Source: Nocardioides luteus
GTDB lineage: Bacteria; Actinomycetota; Actinomycetes; Propionibacteriales; Nocardioidaceae
Direction of reading: 5' to 3'
Assembly: GCF_014648595.1 (NCBI RefSeq)
Contig: NZ_BMRK01000015.1
Location: 759 to 64,758, forward strand
Length of the DNA: 64,000 nucleotides
Shown: in pieces, positions 15,965 to 24,723 of the stretch
Numbering within the stretch: the first letter of the stretch is position 1
Layout: each line of letters starts with the position of its first letter
Notes under the pieces: generated by a model
The model's database searches: none
What the model was told of the DNA's origin: nothing
Seen by the model: only the letters and a program-made list of their open reading frames with translations
Program-made: the position numbers and the translations under genes

Positions 15965-18022
15965 TCAGGCCAGGCCCCGGCGCTCCAGCAACGGAGCGAT
16001 CGGGGCCGGCCGGCCGCGCCACTCCGCATAGGACTCCAGCGGGTCGCGCGTGCCACCGATGCCGATCACATGACGGACGTACGCCTCACCGTTCTCCCTG
16101 GTCAGACCGCCGTTCTCCGTGAACCACGCGACCGTGTCGGCATCCAGGACCTCTGACCAGATGTAGGAGTAGTAGGCCGAGGCGTAGCCGCCGAAGATGT
16201 GCTTGAAGTACGCCGTGTAGTAGCGCGCCCGCACCGCCCGGTTGTCCAGCCCGACGGCCGAGAGCGTCGCCGCCTCGAACTCCGCCACCGCCTCCGGTGA
16301 TGTCGGCACCTCGGCCGGCGACAGCTCGTGCCACGCCAGGTCGATGAGCGCCGCGGCGAGGTATTCCGAGGTCGCGAACCCCTCGTTGAACGTGGCCGAC
16401 GCCTCGAGCTTGCCGAGCACGTCGGCCGGGATCGGCTCGCCGGTCTCGTGGTGCACCGCGTAGTTGGCGAGCACCTCGGGCCAGAGCATCCACATCTCGT
16501 TGACCTGCGAGGGGTACTCCACGAAGTCGCGGTAGACCGCCGTCGCCGCGAACCGCGGGTAGGTCGCCCGGGCGAGCAGCCCGTGGAGCGCGTGCCCGAA
16601 CTCGTGGAAGAGCGTGTTGACCTCGTCGAAGGTGAGCAGCGTCGGCTCCCCCGGCGCCGGCTTCGGCACGTTGAGGTTGTTGGTCACGATGGCAGACGGC
16701 TCGCCGAGCAGCGTGTTGGCGGTGGCATAGGAGTTCATCCACGCCCCGCCCTTCTTGGAGTCGCGGGTGTAGAGGTCGAGCAGGTAGAGCCCGATCGGCT
16801 CGCCGTCGCGGGAGACCTCGAAGACGCGTACCTCCGGGTGGTAGCCCTGCAGGTCGGGGCGCTCCTCGAAGGTCAGGCCGTAGAGCCGCTCCGCGGCGTA
16901 GAAGACTCCGTCGCGCAGCACCCGGTCGGCCTCGAACCACGGCCGCAGGACGGCCAGGTCGACGTCGTACTCGGAGGCTCGGACCTTCTCGGCGTAGAAG
17001 GGCCAGTCCCAGGCCTCGATGGTCTCCAGACCGTCAGCGGCGCGCGCCGAGGCCTCGAGCGCAGCCTGCTCCGCGCGAGCGTTGCGGGCCGCCGGCGCGG
17101 CCAGCCGCTCCAGCATGTCACGCACGGCCTTGGGGGTCCCGGCGGTGTTGTCGGCGGTGACCAGCCCGGCGTAGCTGTCGAAGCCGAGCAGCTGCGCCTT
17201 CTCGGCGCGCAGCCGCAGCGCGTCGAGCGCGATGCCTCGGGTGTCGTCGGCGTTCCCGCGCGAGCCGCGGGAGATCTGCGCCTCGAAGAGCCGCTGGCGG
17301 AGCCCGCGGTTCTCCAGCACCGACAGGTAGGGGTGCGAGGTGAAGAGGGTGAGCGTGATCAGGAACTTGCCGGGCAGTCCTCTGTTCTCGGCGGCCGCAG
17401 CGGCCGCGGAGATCTCCCCCGGCGTCAGCCCGGCCAGCTCCTCGACGGTGTCGACGACCACGGCGAGGTCGTTGGAGTCGGCCTGCGCGGCCTGGCCGAA
17501 GGCGGCCTCAAGCCCGGAGATCTCCTGGTTGAGCTCGCGCAGCCGGGCCTTCTCCTGCGGTCCGAGCGCGGCACCGGCGAGCACGAAGTCACGGTGGTAG
17601 CGCTCGACCAGGTAGCGGTCCTCGCCCTCGAGCTCCTCGCGCTTCTCGTAGACCGCGTTCACCCGGGCGAAGAGCACATCGTCGAGGAGCAGCGCGTCGT
17701 GGTGGGCCGCCAGCCGGGGAGCGTACGCAGCGTTGAGCTCGTCGAGGGCGTCGGAGGAGTCCGCGGAGAGCAACGAGAAGAAGACCCGCAGGACCCGGTC
17801 GAGCCGCTCGCCGGACCGCTCCAGGGCGACGAGGGTGTTCTCGAAGGTCGGCTCATCGGGCGAGGAGGTGATCGCCTGGAGCGCGGCCAGCTGCTCGGCC
17901 ATCCCCTGCTCGATCGCCGGACCGTAGTCGTCGATCTCGATGTCCGCGAAGCGGGGCAGTCGGTGGGGCAGGTCGCTGGGATCGAGTAGGGCGTGGATCA
18001 CATCGTGCACGCTATCTGACAC
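15965..18022 (-). CDS. M3 family metallopeptidase (oligopeptidase A/Dcp-like)
   Basis: Cytoplasmic zinc oligopeptidase of 685 aa. The zinc site HEFGH appears in TLFHEFGHALHGLLAR and the third ligand Glu follows in the next helix. The family degrades short peptides, either as dipeptidyl carboxypeptidase or oligopeptidase A. Start chosen at GTG 18022 (VSDSVHDVIHALLDPSD), because the longer frame to 18094 would overlap the divergent carbonic anhydrase gene; another GTG at 18010 is possible. The gene stops 3 nt past the acidic protein gene. Confidence 0.88.
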   Translation of the reverse strand: MSDSVHDVIHALLDPSDLPHRLPRFADIEIDDYGPAIEQGMAEQLAALQAITSSPDEPTFENTLVALERSGERLDRVLRVFFSLLSADSSDALDELNAAYAPRLAAHHDALLLDDVLFARVNAVYEKREELEGEDRYLVERYHRDFVLAGAALGPQEKARLRELNQEISGLEAAFGQAAQADSNDLAVVVDTVEELAGLTPGEISAAAAAAENRGLPGKFLITLTLFTSHPYLSVLENRGLRQRLFEAQISRGSRGNADDTRGIALDALRLRAEKAQLLGFDSYAGLVTADNTAGTPKAVRDMLERLAAPAARNARAEQAALEASARAADGLETIEAWDWPFYAEKVRASEYDVDLAVLRPWFEADRVLRDGVFYAAERLYGLTFEERPDLQGYHPEVRVFEVSRDGEPIGLYLLDLYTRDSKKGGAWMNSYATANTLLGEPSAIVTNNLNVPKPAPGEPTLLTFDEVNTLFHEFGHALHGLLARATYPRFAATAVYRDFVEYPSQVNEMWMLWPEVLANYAVHHETGEPIPADVLGKLEASATFNEGFATSEYLAAALIDLAWHELSPAEVPTSPEAVAEFEAATLSAVGLDNRAVRARYYTAYFKHIFGGYASAYYSYIWSEVLDADTVAWFTENGGLTRENGEAYVRHVIGIGGTRDPLESYAEWRGRPAPIAPLLERRGLA

Positions 18023-18062
18023 AACCGGGGGTAGTCGCCGGGATATCGGATACCTTGGCGGC

Positions 18063-18557
18063 ATGAGTGCCTTCGATGATCTCCTCGCCGCCAACCGGAC
18101 CTACGCCGAGGAGTTCGGCGACGGCGGTTTCGACGGCGTCGCGCACGCCGGCGTCGCGATCGTGACCTGCATGGACTCCCGGATCGAGCCGCTGGGCATG
18201 CTCGGGCTCGGCCTCGGCGACGCCAAGATCTTCCGCAACCCGGGTGGCCGGGTGACCCCGCAGGCGATGGAGGCGCTGGTGCTCGGCGTCCACCTGCTCA
18301 ACGTCAAGCGCATCCTGGTGGTGCCCCACACCCGCTGTGCGGTCGCCTCCCAGTCGGAGGCCGAGCTGCGGGCGAAGCTCGCCGAGTCCGCCGGCCAGGA
18401 CGCCTCCTGGCTCCACCTGCACGTCATCGAGGACCAGGTCCGCGCGTTGGGCGAGGACGTCGCCAAGGTGCGCTCCCACCCGTTCATCCCCGACGACGTC
18501 GAGGTCGGCGGGTTCATCTACGACGTCGACACCGGTCTGCTCAACCAGAAGATCTGA
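18063..18557 (+). CDS. Beta-class carbonic anhydrase
   Basis: 164-aa zinc enzyme interconverting CO2 and bicarbonate. Zinc ligands and the Asp-Arg dyad are visible: TCMDSR (Cys36, Asp38, Arg40) and PHTRCAV (His89, Cys92). Start ATG 18063 (MSAFDDLLAANRTYA). Short form of the beta class as in many actinobacteria. Divergent from the M3 peptidase gene. Confidence 0.9.
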   Translation: MSAFDDLLAANRTYAEEFGDGGFDGVAHAGVAIVTCMDSRIEPLGMLGLGLGDAKIFRNPGGRVTPQAMEALVLGVHLLNVKRILVVPHTRCAVASQSEAELRAKLAESAGQDASWLHLHVIEDQVRALGEDVAKVRSHPFIPDDVEVGGFIYDVDTGLLNQKI

Positions 18558-18564
18558 GCCTACG

Positions 18565-18660
18565 ACCTTGCGAGCGAAGCGAGCAGGGTCGTAACGCGAA
18601 GAGATCGAGCGAGCGCAGCGGGTGAGCCTGCGAACCCGCGAAGCGGGTCGAGATCTACGC
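18565..18660. repeat. Hairpin-rich intergenic element
   Basis: TACGACC (18562-18568) pairs with GGTCGTA, flanking a GCGAGC direct repeat; next to it lies a second cluster with ACCCGC-GAA-GCGGGT and outer AGATC/GATCT arms. The GAA-capped stem matches those of the element at 208-298. The rest of the gap to 18733 shows no further feature. Confidence 0.5.
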
Positions 18661-18733
18661 TTTGAGGAAACCTGGCCTCAGATGACGCTTGAATTGGCAT
18701 GCGTCTCAACCACCTGTAGGCAAGAGTTGGGGC

Positions 18734-19537
18734 GTGAGCCTCACAGACCCGGCACAGCAGGACCCGGCACCTCCTCGTGAGATCGCCGCCCAGGCGATCG
18801 GCCTGCACAAGACCTACGGCAAGGGCGCCGCGGAGGTCCGCGCGCTCGACGGCGTGAGCCTGGACCTCTACGCAGGTCAGTTCACCGCCATCATGGGCCC
18901 TTCGGGCTCGGGGAAGTCGACGCTGATGCACTGCCTGGCGGCGCTCGACAAGCCCACGACCGGCGAGGTCGTCGTGGGCGGCCGCAAGCTCGGCAGGATG
19001 CGCGACCGCCGGCTCACCGCGCTGCGCCGCGACAAGATCGGCTTCGTCTTCCAGGCCTTCAACCTGGTGCCGACGCTGACCGCGCGGGAGAACATCCTGC
19101 TGCCGCTCTCGCTGGCCCGGAAGAAGCCGGACCCGAAATGGTTCGACCAGGTCATCGACACGGTCGACCTGCGGCCGCGGCTCGGCCACAAGCCGAGCGA
19201 GCTCTCCGGCGGGCAGCAGCAGCGGGTCGCCTGTGCCCGCGCCCTGGTCTCGCAGCCCGACATCGTCTTCGCCGACGAGCCCACCGGCAACCTCGATTCC
19301 ACCTCGGCTGCCCAGGTGCTCGACTTCCTGCGCCACAGCGTCGACGACCTCGGCCAGACCATCGTCATGGTCTCCCACGACCCGGTCGCCGCGTCCTACT
19401 GCGACCGGGTGATCTTCCTGGCCGACGGCCGCGTCGTCGACGAGCTCGCCAGGCCGAGCCGCGAGGAGATCCTGGCCCACATGTCCGACCTGCAGTCCCG
19501 GGCCATGGGGCTGGCTCCGATCGGCGAAGGCGCCTGA
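18734..19537 (+). CDS. ABC transporter ATP-binding protein (MacB/LolD type)
   Basis: 267-aa ATPase. Walker A GPSGSGKST (about 55-63), signature LSGGQQQR (157-164) and Walker B VFADE with TGNLD (178-187). The TGNLD ending and EPTGNLDST are typical of the MacB/LolD/FtsE group that powers mechanotransmission with FtsX-like permeases. GTG 18734 is chosen over an upstream ATG because the latter adds residues unlike the family. The permease gene starts 1 nt after the stop, so they form one transporter. Substrate unknown. Confidence 0.9.
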   Translation: MSLTDPAQQDPAPPREIAAQAIGLHKTYGKGAAEVRALDGVSLDLYAGQFTAIMGPSGSGKSTLMHCLAALDKPTTGEVVVGGRKLGRMRDRRLTALRRDKIGFVFQAFNLVPTLTARENILLPLSLARKKPDPKWFDQVIDTVDLRPRLGHKPSELSGGQQQRVACARALVSQPDIVFADEPTGNLDSTSAAQVLDFLRHSVDDLGQTIVMVSHDPVAASYCDRVIFLADGRVVDELARPSREEILAHMSDLQSRAMGLAPIGEGA

Positions 19538-19538
19538 G

Positions 19539-22151
19539 GTGCTGCGGCTGACCCTCCGTAACCTGGCGGCGCACAAGGTGCGGCTGCTGATGTCGACGCT
19601 CGCGATCGTGCTGGGCGTGGCGTTCCTGGCCGGCGTCCTCACCTTCTCCCACGGGCTGGACCGCACCTTCTCCGGCATCATCAACGGCTCCACCCCCGAC
19701 GCCCAGGTACGGCCCGCCAACAGCGCCACCGACGCCGAGGCCGCCGCCCGCCCCGGCGGTGGCAGCGCGGCGTCGCTGAAGCCGGAGACCATCGAGAGGC
19801 TGCGTACGCTGCCCGAGGTCGAGCGCGCCGACGGCACGGTCCAGGGCTCCGGTCTCTACGTGCTCGACACCGACGACAAGCTGATCAACAGCTCGGGGGC
19901 TCCGACGCTCTCGTTCAACTACACCGGCTCGCCCAACCTCCTCGGCGAGCCGATGCTCGAGCTCCAGGACGGCCGCTGGCCGAAGTCGACCACGGAGGTC
20001 GTCCTCGACGAGGGGACCGCGGAGAAGGCCGGCTACGAGGTCGGCGACTCGGTGGCCCTGATCGTGCCGCAGGGCGAGACCCGGCGCAAGGCGACGCTGA
20101 CCGGCACCGCGGCGTTCAACGGTGGCGGCACCGCCGGCGCCCAGCTGCTCGTCTTCAGCACCATCGGCGCCCAGGAGCTGTTCACCGAGGGGAAGGACCT
20201 CTACTCGGGCGTCTCGCTGACCGCTGCTCCGGGCGTCAGCCAGAAGGAGCTGGTCGAGGCGGCGAACACGGTCCTGCCCAAGGGCTTCGAGGCCATCACC
20301 GGCGACAAGGTCGTCGCCGAGTCCGAGGACGCCATCGGCGACTTCCTCGACGTGATCTCGGTCTTCCTGATCGTCTTCGCGGTGATCGCGGTCATCGTCG
20401 GCGCCTTCATCATCGTCAACACCTTCTCGATCCTGATCGCCCAGCGCTCCCGCCAGCTGGCGCTGCTGCGCGCGCTGGGCGCATCCCGCCGCCAGATCAC
20501 CACCTCGGTGCTGTTCGAGGCGCTGGTGATGTCCCTGGTCGCGGCGACCATCGGCGTCCTCGCCGGCTGGGGGCTCGCCCACGCCCTGGCCGGCGCCTTC
20601 CGGCAGGCCGGGCTGGAGATCGCCTCCGACGTCCTCGTCCTCACCCCACGCACCATCTGGGTCTCCTACGCCGTCGGCGTCGCCGTCACGCTCGCCGCTG
20701 CGCTGCTCCCCTCGCGGCGAGCCGCGAAGGTGCCGCCGGTCGCGGCCATGCGCGAGGACACCCAGCCTCCGGCCAGGTCCACCGTCCTGCGTACGTCGGT
20801 GGGTCTCGTGCTCCTCCTCGTCGGTCTCGGCCTCGCCGCGGTGCCACGGATCGGGATCCCGGAGATCACCCTGCCCGGCGGGTTCGACGTGCCGACCAGC
20901 CCCGCCCTGTGGGTGGGTGTCGGCGCCGGGATCTCGATCCTCTCGGTCGCCTGGATCAGCGCATTCCTCGGCCGTCCGGTGCTGGCAGCGCTGCGTACGG
21001 TCTCGGGCCTCGTCTTCGGGATGACCGGCAAGCTGGCCGGTCAGAACGCCATGCGCGACCCGCGCCGCACCGGTGCCACCGCGTCGGCGCTGATGATCGG
21101 GCTGGCGCTGGTCTCCTTGATCGGGGTGCTCGCCGCCTCGATGAACGCCTCGATCACCGACGTGGTGGAGGAGCAGTTCAAGCCCGACCTGGTCGTGCAG
21201 AGCCCGACCTTCACGCCGTTCCCGACCTCGATCGGCGACGAGATGGAGGAGGTCGAGGGCGTCTCCACGATCTCCCGCTCCCAGATCGCCCAGGCCGTCC
21301 TCGGCGAGGTCGACCTGCAGAACCCGAAGAAGAACGACGTCGCCTTCCTCTTCGGCGTCGACGAGCACCTCTCCCGGATCTACGACCTCGAGGTGCTCGA
21401 GGGCACCGACGCGGTCAAGCCCGGTCAGGTGCTGGTCACCGACGAGGAGGCCGAGGAGCACGGCTGGAAGCTCGGGGACCGCATCCAGCTGACCTTCGCC
21501 AGCGGCCGGCAGCTGAAGCCGCAGATCAGCGGGATCATCGCCCGCACCCAGGTGACCGGCAACATCAACATCCGCATCGAGGACCTCGTCTCGGCGAAGG
21601 TGCCGCGCGAGGACGCCTCGCTGAGCATCCTGCTCTCCCCCGGCGCCGACGCCGGCGCCGTCCACGAGCGTCTCGACGAGCTCGTCGAGGACCGGCCGGT
21701 GGTCGCGGTGCAGGACAAGGACGAGTTCGCCGAGTCGATCAAGGGGCAGGTCAACCAGCTGCTCTACATGATCTACGGTCTGCTCGCGCTGGCGATCGTG
21801 ATCGCCGTGATCGGCATCGTCAACACCCTCGGCCTCAGCGTCATCGAGCGCACCCGCGAGATCGGCCTGCTTCGGGCCATCGGGCTCTCCCGGGGCCAGC
21901 TGCGCCGGATGATCACCCTGGAGTCGGTGACCATCGCGGTCCTCGGCGCGGTCCTCGGTCTCGCCCTCGGGGTGCTCTTCGGGGTGCTGCTGCGCGACGC
22001 GCTGCGTGATGACCTCACCAGTCTGTGGGTGCCGCTCGACCAGCTCGCCACGTTCCTCGGCGTCGCCGTGGTCGTCGGTGTGCTGGCCGCGCTCCTCCCA
22101 GCCATCCGCGCCGGGCGGGAAGACGTCCTCGAGGCGATCGCCTCGGAGTAG
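19539..22151 (+). CDS. ABC transporter permease with two FtsX domains
   Basis: 870-aa membrane protein starting at GTG 19539. Layout: N-terminal helix (LMSTLAIVLGVAFLAGVLTF), extracellular MacB-like domain, three helices of an FtsX unit (about 265-400), a central helix pair, second extracellular domain, then a second FtsX unit near the C-terminus (LYMIYGLLALAIVIAVIGIV then ERTREIGLLRAIGLSRGQLR). Works with the adjacent ATPase as an exporter or envelope-remodelling machine rather than an importer. Substrate cannot be told. Confidence 0.9.
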   Translation: MLRLTLRNLAAHKVRLLMSTLAIVLGVAFLAGVLTFSHGLDRTFSGIINGSTPDAQVRPANSATDAEAAARPGGGSAASLKPETIERLRTLPEVERADGTVQGSGLYVLDTDDKLINSSGAPTLSFNYTGSPNLLGEPMLELQDGRWPKSTTEVVLDEGTAEKAGYEVGDSVALIVPQGETRRKATLTGTAAFNGGGTAGAQLLVFSTIGAQELFTEGKDLYSGVSLTAAPGVSQKELVEAANTVLPKGFEAITGDKVVAESEDAIGDFLDVISVFLIVFAVIAVIVGAFIIVNTFSILIAQRSRQLALLRALGASRRQITTSVLFEALVMSLVAATIGVLAGWGLAHALAGAFRQAGLEIASDVLVLTPRTIWVSYAVGVAVTLAAALLPSRRAAKVPPVAAMREDTQPPARSTVLRTSVGLVLLLVGLGLAAVPRIGIPEITLPGGFDVPTSPALWVGVGAGISILSVAWISAFLGRPVLAALRTVSGLVFGMTGKLAGQNAMRDPRRTGATASALMIGLALVSLIGVLAASMNASITDVVEEQFKPDLVVQSPTFTPFPTSIGDEMEEVEGVSTISRSQIAQAVLGEVDLQNPKKNDVAFLFGVDEHLSRIYDLEVLEGTDAVKPGQVLVTDEEAEEHGWKLGDRIQLTFASGRQLKPQISGIIARTQVTGNINIRIEDLVSAKVPREDASLSILLSPGADAGAVHERLDELVEDRPVVAVQDKDEFAESIKGQVNQLLYMIYGLLALAIVIAVIGIVNTLGLSVIERTREIGLLRAIGLSRGQLRRMITLESVTIAVLGAVLGLALGVLFGVLLRDALRDDLTSLWVPLDQLATFLGVAVVVGVLAALLPAIRAGREDVLEAIASE

Positions 22152-22152
22152 T

Positions 22153-24438
22153 GTGCTGAGAGTGACCGAGCACACTGACGAGCACGCCGAGGACCTGCCC
22201 GAACCCACCCTCCGCATCCGCGACCCGAAGACGTCCGCGGTCGGGATCCCGGGAGTGCTCCGCTCGCTGGAGTACTCGCTGCGCGAGATGGGCCCCAAGC
22301 GAAGCCTGCAGACGCTGCTGAAGGTCAACCAGGTCGGTGGCTTCGACTGCCCCTCCTGCGCGTGGCCGGACCCCGACCACCGCAAGGCGGCCGAGTTCTG
22401 CGAGAACGGCGCCAAGGCGGTGGCCTGGGAGGCGACCCGCAAGCGGGTCGACCGCGACTTCTTCGCGGCCAGCTCGGTCGCCTCGCTGCGGGAGCGCGAC
22501 GACCACTGGCTCGAGGCGCAGGGGCGGCTGACCGAGCCGATGTACATCGGCCCCGGCGAGACCCACTACTCCCCCATCTCCTGGGGTGACGCGATCGGGC
22601 TGATCGCCGACCGGCTGCGCGCGACCGACCCCGACCGCTCGGTCTTCTACACCTCGGGCCGCGCCTCCAACGAGGCGGCCTTCGTCTACCAGCTGCTCGC
22701 CCGCCAGCTCGGCACCAACAACCTGCCCGACTGCTCCAACATGTGCCACGAGTCCAGCGGCACCGCGCTCGGCGAGGTCATCGGCATCGGCAAGGGCACG
22801 GTGACGTACGCCGACATCGCCGAGCACGCCGACCTGATCATGATCGCCGGCCAGAACCCCGGCACCAACCACCCGCGGATGCTCACCGCGCTCGAGGAGG
22901 CCAAGTCCCACGGCGCCAAGATCGTCTCGATCAACCCGCTCCGCGAGGCCGGTCTGGTCAAGTTCCGCAACCCCCAGACCCTGCGCGGCGTCTCCAGCGT
23001 CGGCACCAAGCTGGCCGACGTCCACGTGCCGGTGAAGGTCAACGGCGACTTGGCCCTGTTCGCCGGGCTCAACAAGCTGCTCGTCGAGCGCGACGCCGTG
23101 GCGCACCCGTTCCTCGAGGAGCACACCGAGGGCTTCGACGTCGCGGCGCAGGCCTGGGCGGCGATGGAGTGGGACGACATCACCCGGCTCAGCGGCATCC
23201 CCCGCGAGGACATCGAGTCGCTGGCCGACCTGGTCGAGTCCCGCGAGCGGATCATCGTGTGCTGGGCGATGGGCCTGACCCAGCACAAGAACTCCGTCCC
23301 CACCATCCGCGAGATCGCCTCCTTCCTGCTGCTGCGGGGCAACATCGGCAAGCCCGGCGCCGGCGTCGCCCCGATCCGAGGTCACTCCAACGTGCAGGGC
23401 GACCGCACGATGGGCATCTGGGAGAAGCCACCGGCGGCGTTCCTGGACGCGCTCCGCGACGAGTTCGGGTTCGACCCGCCGCGCGAGCACGGCTACGACG
23501 TGGTCGCCGCGATCGAGGCGATGCGCGACGGCGCCGTCGACGTCTTCATGGCCCTCGGCGGCAACTTCGCCGCCGCCACGCCCGACACCGCCGTCACCAC
23601 CGCAGCGCTCGCCGACGTCGGCCTCACGGTCCAGGTCTCGACCAAGCTCAACCGCAGCCACGTGCACCACGGGCGCGAGGCGTTGATCCTGCCGTGCTTG
23701 GGCCGCACCGAGCGCGACGAGACCGGCGGCCGCGAGCAGCACGTGAGCGTCGAGGACTCGATGGGCATGGTCCACGGCTCCTACGGCCGGCTGCTGCCCG
23801 GGTCGAAGGACCTACGCAGCGAGGTCGGCATCATCTGTGCGCTGGGTGAAGCCCTGTTCGGGTCCGACCAGGGTGTCGACTGGACCGGGCTGGGCGTCGA
23901 CTACGACCGGATCCGTGACCACATCTCCCGGGTCGTGCCCGGCTTCGAGGACTTCGAGAACAAGCTGAAGTCGCCCAACGGGTTCCCGCTGCCCAACGGC
24001 CCCCGCGACTCCCGCACCTTCACCACCACGAGCGGTCTGGCCCGCATCACCGCCAACCCACTGACCGCGGTCGAGGCTCCGCCGGGTCACCTCCTGCTGC
24101 AGACGCTGCGTTCCCACGACCAGTTCAACACCACCGTCTACGGCTACGACGACCGCTACCGCGGCATCACCGGCGGGCGTCACGTCGTCTTCGTCAACCC
24201 CGACGACCTGCGCGAGCTCGGCATCGAGGACGGTGCGACCGTCGACATCGTCTCGGTGTGGACCGACGGCGAGCGGCGCGCCAAGACCTTCCGCGTGGTC
24301 GCCTACGGCACGCCGCGCGGCTGTGTGGCGGCGTACTTCCCGGAGACGAACGTCCTGGTCCCGCTCGACTCCTACGCCGACGGCAGCCGCACCCCGACCT
24401 CGAAGTCGGTCGTCGTACGCCTCGAGCCACACCGGTAG
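22153..24438 (+). CDS. FdhF/YdeP family molybdopterin oxidoreductase
   Basis: 761-aa enzyme binding bis-molybdopterin. Landmarks: FDCPSCAWPDP (about residue 60), YTSGRASNEAAFVYQLLARQ, then NNLPDCSNMCHESSG, whose Cys is at the molybdenum-ligand position, and the C-terminal molydopterin-binding barrel. The YdeP group lacks the N-terminal 4Fe-4S Cys cluster of classical formate dehydrogenases and is linked to acid resistance in Escherichia coli. Substrate is uncertain. GTG 22153 is used (GGAG 4 nt before); GTG 22162 is possible. Only 1 nt separates it from the ABC permease stop, so it is probably transcribed with the transporter genes. Confidence 0.85.
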   Translation: MLRVTEHTDEHAEDLPEPTLRIRDPKTSAVGIPGVLRSLEYSLREMGPKRSLQTLLKVNQVGGFDCPSCAWPDPDHRKAAEFCENGAKAVAWEATRKRVDRDFFAASSVASLRERDDHWLEAQGRLTEPMYIGPGETHYSPISWGDAIGLIADRLRATDPDRSVFYTSGRASNEAAFVYQLLARQLGTNNLPDCSNMCHESSGTALGEVIGIGKGTVTYADIAEHADLIMIAGQNPGTNHPRMLTALEEAKSHGAKIVSINPLREAGLVKFRNPQTLRGVSSVGTKLADVHVPVKVNGDLALFAGLNKLLVERDAVAHPFLEEHTEGFDVAAQAWAAMEWDDITRLSGIPREDIESLADLVESRERIIVCWAMGLTQHKNSVPTIREIASFLLLRGNIGKPGAGVAPIRGHSNVQGDRTMGIWEKPPAAFLDALRDEFGFDPPREHGYDVVAAIEAMRDGAVDVFMALGGNFAAATPDTAVTTAALADVGLTVQVSTKLNRSHVHHGREALILPCLGRTERDETGGREQHVSVEDSMGMVHGSYGRLLPGSKDLRSEVGIICALGEALFGSDQGVDWTGLGVDYDRIRDHISRVVPGFEDFENKLKSPNGFPLPNGPRDSRTFTTTSGLARITANPLTAVEAPPGHLLLQTLRSHDQFNTTVYGYDDRYRGITGGRHVVFVNPDDLRELGIEDGATVDIVSVWTDGERRAKTFRVVAYGTPRGCVAAYFPETNVLVPLDSYADGSRTPTSKSVVVRLEPHR

Positions 24439-24454
24439 GGCGCCGGGAATTCCG

Positions 24455-24483
24455 TTGCCGCGGTGGGCGTTGACGCCTACCGT
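24455..24483 (+). promoter_or_regulatory. Promoter of the leader peptide before second EF-Tu
   Basis: TTGCCG at 24455-24460, exactly 17 nt, then TACCGT at 24478-24483. Transcription would begin about 24490, at ATG 24491, which would make the leader peptide mRNA leaderless. Predicted from sequence only. Confidence 0.55.
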
Positions 24484-24484
24484 G

Positions 24485-24589
24485 ATGCACATGTTCCGCG
24501 TGGTCTCCGAGCTCCACCTGTCAGGCAACGGCCTGACGGGCGCTCCCGCGTGGACGCCGTCTGTCGATTGCACCGGCACTCGAAGCTGA
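24485..24589 (+). CDS. Putative leader peptide (attenuator) of EF-Tu paralogue
   Basis: 34-aa frame from ATG 24485 (MHMFRVVSELHLSGNGLTGA; or 32 aa from ATG 24491), ending with stop TGA at 24587-24589. A 9-bp GC hairpin begins at the next base. A short ORF abutting a hairpin, directly under a promoter and ahead of a translation-factor gene, is the layout of ribosome-mediated attenuators that control antibiotic-response genes in actinobacteria. Translation is not shown; it might be random. Confidence 0.45.
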   Translation: MHMFRVVSELHLSGNGLTGAPAWTPSVDCTGTRS

Positions 24590-24668
24590 CCCTCCTCCTG
24601 CCCTGCAGGACCCGCGGAGGAGGGTGGTCCGCACCGGCCCCCTCGCCGCGGTGACAGCGCCGCGAGGG
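24590..24668 (+). promoter_or_regulatory. Two leader hairpins (attenuator candidate)
   Basis: Hairpin 1: CCCTCCTCC (24590-24598) with GGAGGAGGG (24616-24624). Hairpin 2: CCCTCGC (24640-24646) with GCGAGGG (24662-24668). They lie between the leader ORF and EF-Tu start at 24724. Alternative pairings are possible because both 5' arms share CCCTC. Confidence 0.5.
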
Positions 24669-24723
24669 CTTGCCGGAGGGTCCTGGCTCACCCCGAAACC
24701 TTCGACAGACACAAGGACATCAG

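Noticed and set aside
19365-22547. 1060-aa open frame antisense to the ABC permease
   Set aside because: Same kind of shadow frame in high-GC DNA; the sense strand encodes clear FtsX domains.
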